A stretch of 64,000 bases of DNA from Polyangiaceae bacterium (lineage in GTDB: Bacteria > Myxococcota_A > Polyangia > Polyangiales > Polyangiaceae): positions 1-64,000 of the forward strand of contig JANXOF010000095.1 of the NCBI GenBank assembly GCA_025353725.1. The letters run 5' to 3'. Each line of letters starts with the position of its first letter. The first letter of the stretch is position 1. Below the pieces are notes generated by a model that was not told the DNA's origin, did no database searches, and saw nothing but the letters and a program-made list of their open reading frames with translations. The position numbers were made by a program, and so were the translations under genes. Below are positions 60,607 through 64,000 of the stretch, in pieces.

Positions 60607-61296
60607 CTACGGGCTCTCATCCTCGTTCGAATCGCTCTGGCCTGCGATGCGTACGTGGCCGCCCTCACGACGAAGCAGAAGAAGCAGGATTCTCCCGAAA
60701 ACTCCGTCCGTGGTCACGCGCGGGTGCGAAAGAGTTACCCTCACGTAAAGGTCGCCGGGGCGCATCGCAAGGGGCTGTTTCGGTCGTTCTGCGGAATCGA
60801 AGGCTGCAGTATCGTAAGCTGAGACGGCAACGCGTACTACGCGCGTCATGCCGGAGGAGCCGACCTTTCGCGCGTCCGCGATTTTCGCTTTCGCCTTCCA
60901 CATTTCAACGAGCTGACTCTTGCCAGAAACGCGACTTAGGGAAGTTGCGTCTTGCGCGAGGAGCTGAAGCGCGGCAGCGAGGTCGTCCTCCTCGAAGGCA
61001 CGCACATAGGCGCGGACGACTTCGGCGGCTTCGCTCGCATCGATGGGCTCGCGCAACGTGACCACACCGGAGGCTATCGCGCGGTCCGTGGACGCAGGCC
61101 TCGCGGGCGCGACCGTGAGCGCTACGCCGATCGCGTGTCGCTCGACGCCCGGCGATTCAGCATGTCGCTCCAACCCAAGCGTTCGAGGCGCCATCTCGCG
61201 CGCGCCTGAATGCGCGCAGCCTGAGTGATCGAACACGAACGCGACGAGACCTAAAACACGCAGCGCTGCCCGCGCAGGCGCATTCGGTCGCTCCAT
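60607..61296 (-). CDS. Lipoprotein with SnoaL/NTF2-like pattern
   Basis: A 229-residue exported protein. A hydrophobic N-terminus ends with SGC as a possible lipobox. Residues about 85-200 have the NTF2/SnoaL-like pattern ASEAAEVVRAYVRAFEEDDLAAALQLLAQ, followed by strands (MRPGDLYVRVTLSHP and ILLLLLRREGGHVRIAGQ). Such domains bind small molecules or serve as scaffolds; no catalytic residues stand out. It is head to tail with the amidotransferase-like gene (7 bases), probably one transcript with it. Confidence 0.65.
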   Translation of the reverse strand: MERPNAPARAALRVLGLVAFVFDHSGCAHSGAREMAPRTLGLERHAESPGVERHAIGVALTVAPARPASTDRAIASGVVTLREPIDASEAAEVVRAYVRAFEEDDLAAALQLLAQDATSLSRVSGKSQLVEMWKAKAKIADARKVGSSGMTRVVRVAVSAYDTAAFDSAERPKQPLAMRPGDLYVRVTLSHPRVTTDGVFGRILLLLLRREGGHVRIAGQSDSNEDESP

Positions 61297-61303
61297 AGCC
61301 TCG

Positions 61304-62161
61304 TTACAAGGACTCGACGTGCGGAGCCTTACCTCGAGCGAGTGTGACCACCGACCGGTCCGGAACTACAGTCCAGCGCGACTGACCCGTGGGGCTCGAC
61401 GCCGCAATCGACCACTCATCGTCAAAATCGCTCGCAAGCACGACGAAGTGCATTTGGTCGAGCTCGGGGGTTTTCCTCCGAAGAGCTAAATCATCGCCGA
61501 GGATGTTTTCCGCGTCGGCTCTGCCCTCGAGGATTCGGTACCCCATCTGCATACCGCGATGAATCGCAAACATATGTTCGCCGTTTGATACGACCACGTT
61601 GACCTTACTCGACGGCCCACCCACCTCATCCGCCATGCCGTCAACCACCGCGACGCAAGAGCTCAGCGCGTCACGGACATGTGCGGGGTCGCTCAGTCCG
61701 TCGTTTAGACGTCCTGCATCATGAAGGAACGAGAGGAAAACGTAAAAGAGTACCTCGGCGTCACTGTCTCCGCGAATCGAGGATCGAAGAAAGGCCGGCA
61801 CGCTTCCGAGGAGTCGCTCCCGGATCGATGCGTAAGCGGGCAACGTGCCTGTTTGCGCGAAAAGCCACTGGCGATACCGAAAGGGGTGAGTGTTCTCTGT
61901 GCGCAGTCCGCCTACCGTCGCGTGCCGAACGTGCCCAACGAGGACGTCCGCACGGACGTCGCCAGCCAGTTGCGCAACGTCGATGGTCGCGTGCTCGTCG
62001 ATGGGGCGGCGGCGCATGAGCACCTCACCTCCCTGGTAGAAACCCACGCCCCAACCGAGCGGAACACCTGTCGAGCGAACGCTCAAGGCCTCCGACTCCG
62101 ACGCGAGAACTCGAGCGGCGAGGTCTGCGCGATTCCCGATCAGGCCGAATAGACGTGCCAT
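61304..62161 (-). CDS. Class II glutamine amidotransferase-like protein, catalytic cysteine lost
   Basis: A 285-residue protein with the Ntn glutaminase fold of the YafJ/EgtC/GlmS group. The active form of this family starts Met-Cys, with Cys2 as nucleophile. Here the second codon is GCA, Ala (MARLFGLIG). The arginine motif GHVRHATVGG, the NTHPF motif and the GDSDAEVLF acid motif are kept, but the oxyanion Asn-Gly pair reads Thr-Gly (QTGTLP). So both the nucleophile and the oxyanion asparagine are missing. The protein is intact and in frame, so a non-catalytic role, or a different N-terminus, is likely. It follows a small membrane protein gene (15 bases) and precedes a lipoprotein gene. Confidence 0.82.
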   Translation of the reverse strand: MARLFGLIGNRADLAARVLASESEALSVRSTGVPLGWGVGFYQGGEVLMRRRPIDEHATIDVAQLAGDVRADVLVGHVRHATVGGLRTENTHPFRYRQWLFAQTGTLPAYASIRERLLGSVPAFLRSSIRGDSDAEVLFYVFLSFLHDAGRLNDGLSDPAHVRDALSSCVAVVDGMADEVGGPSSKVNVVVSNGEHMFAIHRGMQMGYRILEGRADAENILGDDLALRRKTPELDQMHFVVLASDFDDEWSIAASSPTGQSRWTVVPDRSVVTLARGKAPHVESL

Positions 62162-62176
62162 GCGGTGGTCATCTCC

Positions 62177-62425
62177 TCAGGACGGGACTCGTGACTCGTG
62201 CGGTTCAGTGAGTAGCGGTTCGAGGCGTGACGTGTGCGAGCTTGGTAAATTCTCAGCGGCGAAGTCGACAACGAGAGGAAGGAGTGCAAGCGTTTTCGTT
62301 GTGTGAGCGCGGGCGCGCCGGTCCACCCACTGTCCCCATGCGCGCGCTCCGAACGGGGCAAACGCAGCAAGAACAAGCGCAAACGCCCAGGTCGGAATCT
62401 CAAACACGGCGAGCGCTCCCTGCAT
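62177..62425 (-). CDS. Small single-pass membrane protein
   Basis: An 82-residue protein with one hydrophobic segment (TWAFALVLAAFAPFGARAW) and a charged tail. It is not recognised. A start at ATG 62425 is chosen; a GTG at 62446 extends it slightly. It precedes the amidotransferase-like gene by 15 bases on the same strand, which supports it as real, but the composition is only moderately protein-like and other frames overlap the region. Confidence 0.4.
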   Translation of the reverse strand: MQGALAVFEIPTWAFALVLAAFAPFGARAWGQWVDRRARAHTTKTLALLPLVVDFAAENLPSSHTSRLEPLLTEPHESRVPS

Positions 62426-62556
62426 CCCGCCAGTGAAGCGTGGCACATCGCAGGCGCCAATGCACGCGCGGCGGCGTCCATCCGTTCGTCACGGCCGAGA
62501 GGCGCATGCGACGCCCGCGCTGAATCCCACGTTTCGCTCCGCGCTCTGTCACCTTG

Positions 62557-63390
62557 TCACTTTGCCGGCTGTACGATGAAAGGCACGACGTGTTCCCGGC
62601 CTTCGAACCCCACGCGGTAGGACGCCGCCGCGTGTTGGCTCGAAAACGGGCCGACGCGCACCCTAAACCAGGTTCCGCGACCGGGCACCTTCGCCTCCGT
62701 GACGTAGGCTTTGTGCCCCCGCGCACGTAGCTGACCCGAAAACGTGTCGGCCTCGGACTGCGTGCGAAAAGAGCTTACTTGAAGCTGATACCCGCCCTCA
62801 TGACCTGCCGTCGATGCTTGGCCGGCAGCGCTCGCATTCTCAACCGCATCGCTCGCCGCGCGGGTAAGCGCGTCGCGTGGCCGCGTGACGATCGGCGAGG
62901 CGCCGAGCATATTTTGCGCAGGTAGCGCGACCACGGCGAGCCTTTCGCCCGACGTCGGAACCGCCGATACCCCCGCGGTTCGGACGTTGAGTGCGACAGC
63001 CGAAGGTGGGCCGTCCGCAAGGGGGACGTTGCCTTGACCCGATGTCGTTCCAGCGGCCGCGACCTTTCCCCTCTCACCTTTCACTGCGGCAAGGGCGGTG
63101 GTTGGTGCGCTCTCGTCGCTCAGCAGCCCGGGGAATGTCACATCGCGCGGCGTGAGGTCCGTGGCTTTCGGTGCGGCACCCGTCGCCGACTTCGCTTGTG
63201 CGGCCACGAGTTCGCCGAGCGGGTCGGCTTTCACAGCCGTCGACGACTGGCGCCCACCAAGTGCGAGACCCGCGAAGACGACGCAGGCGCCGCCGAGGGC
63301 AACGAGGAGGAGCGTGACGCCACGAGGTGTGCGATCACCATCGTGTTCTTGAATTTGCTCGAGGTTCCTGAGGCTGCCTTGGTCCATCAT
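62557..63390 (-). CDS. SPOR-domain cell envelope protein
   Basis: A 277-residue inner-membrane protein: short cytoplasmic N-terminus, one transmembrane helix at about 26-46 (GVTLLLVALGGACVVFAGLA), a Pro/Ala/Thr-rich linker and a C-terminal SPOR domain (about 195-277). The SPOR region begins GGYQLQVSSFRTQSEADTFS and continues with VRVGPFSSQHAAASY; SPOR domains bind glycan strands stripped of stem peptides at division sites. The ATG pair at 63390 is preceded by AGGAG ten bases upstream. A sugar nucleotidyltransferase gene lies upstream on the same strand. Confidence 0.85.
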   Translation of the reverse strand: MMDQGSLRNLEQIQEHDGDRTPRGVTLLLVALGGACVVFAGLALGGRQSSTAVKADPLGELVAAQAKSATGAAPKATDLTPRDVTFPGLLSDESAPTTALAAVKGERGKVAAAGTTSGQGNVPLADGPPSAVALNVRTAGVSAVPTSGERLAVVALPAQNMLGASPIVTRPRDALTRAASDAVENASAAGQASTAGHEGGYQLQVSSFRTQSEADTFSGQLRARGHKAYVTEAKVPGRGTWFRVRVGPFSSQHAAASYRVGFEGREHVVPFIVQPAK

Positions 63391-63483
63391 TGTTTGGGCT
63401 CTCCTTGGCGTCCCACGGGGCTGGACTCGGTTTCGTATCGCCACCGGTCCCCGAAGGCCAACTTTGCAGGGGTCGCGGTGGAA

Positions 63484-64000
63484 TCAGTCGACCTGCACGC
63501 GTGAGTGCGGAGTCGCAACGCCTTGGCATAACCGTTGACCCACGCGGGTATTCGGCCACACAACGCTGTTTATCGTCGGCGCTTCGACGCGTGCGCCCGC
63601 GCCAATCACAGACCCGTCGATGGCGGCGTTGACCGTCGCGGTCGGGTGCGCCCACGACTTTAGAGAGCGCGCCGCGAGCCACTCCGCGTTCGCTTCGAGG
63701 TAACAGGCGACGGACCCGATATCGGTAAACGGCGACGGCGTGAAGTAGGCTGAGATGGAGTCGCCTCGTTTAAGACAAGGCATATAAGTATCCCTAATTA
63801 GACACCCGCGGTCGGGCAAGCGAGAACGGATTTCGTCGCCCACCACGTGAACACCTAAAAAGTCGCCGCCTCGTGTCTCCACGCCGACGCTCGAGGTCCG
63901 TAGCCGGACAACTCTACCCTCGTTGTCGATTCCCACATTACCCTCGAAGGCTGGACGCGCGCGCACCGCGAGCGTCACACCGCCGCGCGTCGCATGGATC
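63484..64000 (-). CDS. NDP-sugar nucleotidyltransferase, 3-prime part, runs past the window end
   Basis: C-terminal part of a nucleotide-sugar pyrophosphorylase (mannose-1-phosphate guanylyltransferase or glucose-1-phosphate thymidylyltransferase type). The frame is open to the window end at 64000 and continues beyond. Visible are FEGNVGIDNEGRVVRLR, DRGCLIRDTYMP, FTDIGSVACYLEANAEWL and then left-handed helix-like repeats (AHPTATVNAAIDGSVIGAGARVEAPTINS, quoted only by its start AHPTATVNAAI), as in C-terminal acyltransferase-like extensions of this family. The nucleotide and sugar are not determined from this part. It precedes the SPOR gene on the same strand with a 93-base gap. Confidence 0.75.
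   Translation of the reverse strand, partial: IHATRGGVTLAVRARPAFEGNVGIDNEGRVVRLRTSSVGVETRGGDFLGVHVVGDEIRSRLPDRGCLIRDTYMPCLKRGDSISAYFTPSPFTDIGSVACYLEANAEWLAARSLKSWAHPTATVNAAIDGSVIGAGARVEAPTINSVVWPNTRVGQRLCQGVATPHSRVQVD

Noticed and set aside
1-64000. Insertion sequences, prophage genes, rRNA or tRNA operons
   Set aside because: No transposase, integrase, phage structural gene or RNA gene pattern was seen on either strand.

Overview
The window is GC-rich chromosomal DNA with almost no non-coding space and about 64 recognisable genes on both strands. The gene mix points to a deltaproteobacterium-like organism of the Myxococcota, probably Polyangia. It includes two eukaryotic-like Ser/Thr kinases, FHA, TPR and PEGA proteins, a sigma-54 activator with an FHA sensor, type IV pilus motor ATPases, many lipoproteins, and a trypsin-like protease with a MYXO-CTERM-like tail. 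This placement is inferred from gene content; no rRNA or tRNA gene is present. I see no insertion sequence, phage or CRISPR array.

Layout. 0.3-6.6 kb: pilT and pilB on the minus strand with bluB inserted on the plus strand between them, then an FHA/TPR protein and a kinase on the plus strand. 6.6-12 kb: an N-terminal rhodanese-MoeB fusion, a secreted M15/DUF882 peptidase, a small protein with a cysteine at every third residue, dtd, a membrane protein and a subtilisin-like lipoprotein. 12-25 kb: pdxA, a response-regulator-like protein with a degenerate receiver, tldD, a 1055-residue TPR protein, ssb, an ABC exporter, a trypsin-like protease, an unknown TIM-barrel-like protein and a GT-B glycosyltransferase. 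25-33 kb: a lipoprotein preceded by eight tandem octamers, a PPP phosphatase, a GNAT enzyme, arfB, tgt, an MnmC-like methyltransferase, a CarH-like B12 photosensory protein without a DNA-binding domain, and two small genes.

33.1-41.9 kb is the highlight. Eight genes run in one direction and all seven junctions are 4-base stop/start overlaps (ATGA or GTGA). They encode myo-inositol-1-phosphate synthase, a Gfo/Idh dehydrogenase, a CDP-alcohol phosphatidyltransferase, a GtrA-like protein, a class III aminotransferase, a PAP2/AUR1-like transferase, a PgpA-like phosphatase and an RND/MMPL lipid transporter. Four of these match the logic of the Bacteroides inositol-lipid pathway: inositol-P, then PI-phosphate, then PI, then inositol-phosphoryl lipid. 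The dehydrogenase, aminotransferase, GtrA and exporter are additions that suggest a modified (perhaps amino-) inositol lipid that is made, flipped and exported.

42-54 kb: a lipoprotein, a renalase-like flavoprotein, the GTPase RbgA, a cysteine-repeat lipoprotein, a fetAB-like ABC pair, a HiPIP, a DUF1993 protein and an M3 peptidase lipoprotein. 53.6-57.1 kb: a three-gene overlapping set of lipoprotein, Ser/Thr kinase and TPR/PEGA protein. 57.5-64 kb: coaE, an FHA-sigma-54 activator, a class II glutamine amidotransferase homologue that has lost its catalytic cysteine, a SPOR protein, and a sugar nucleotidyltransferase cut by the window end.
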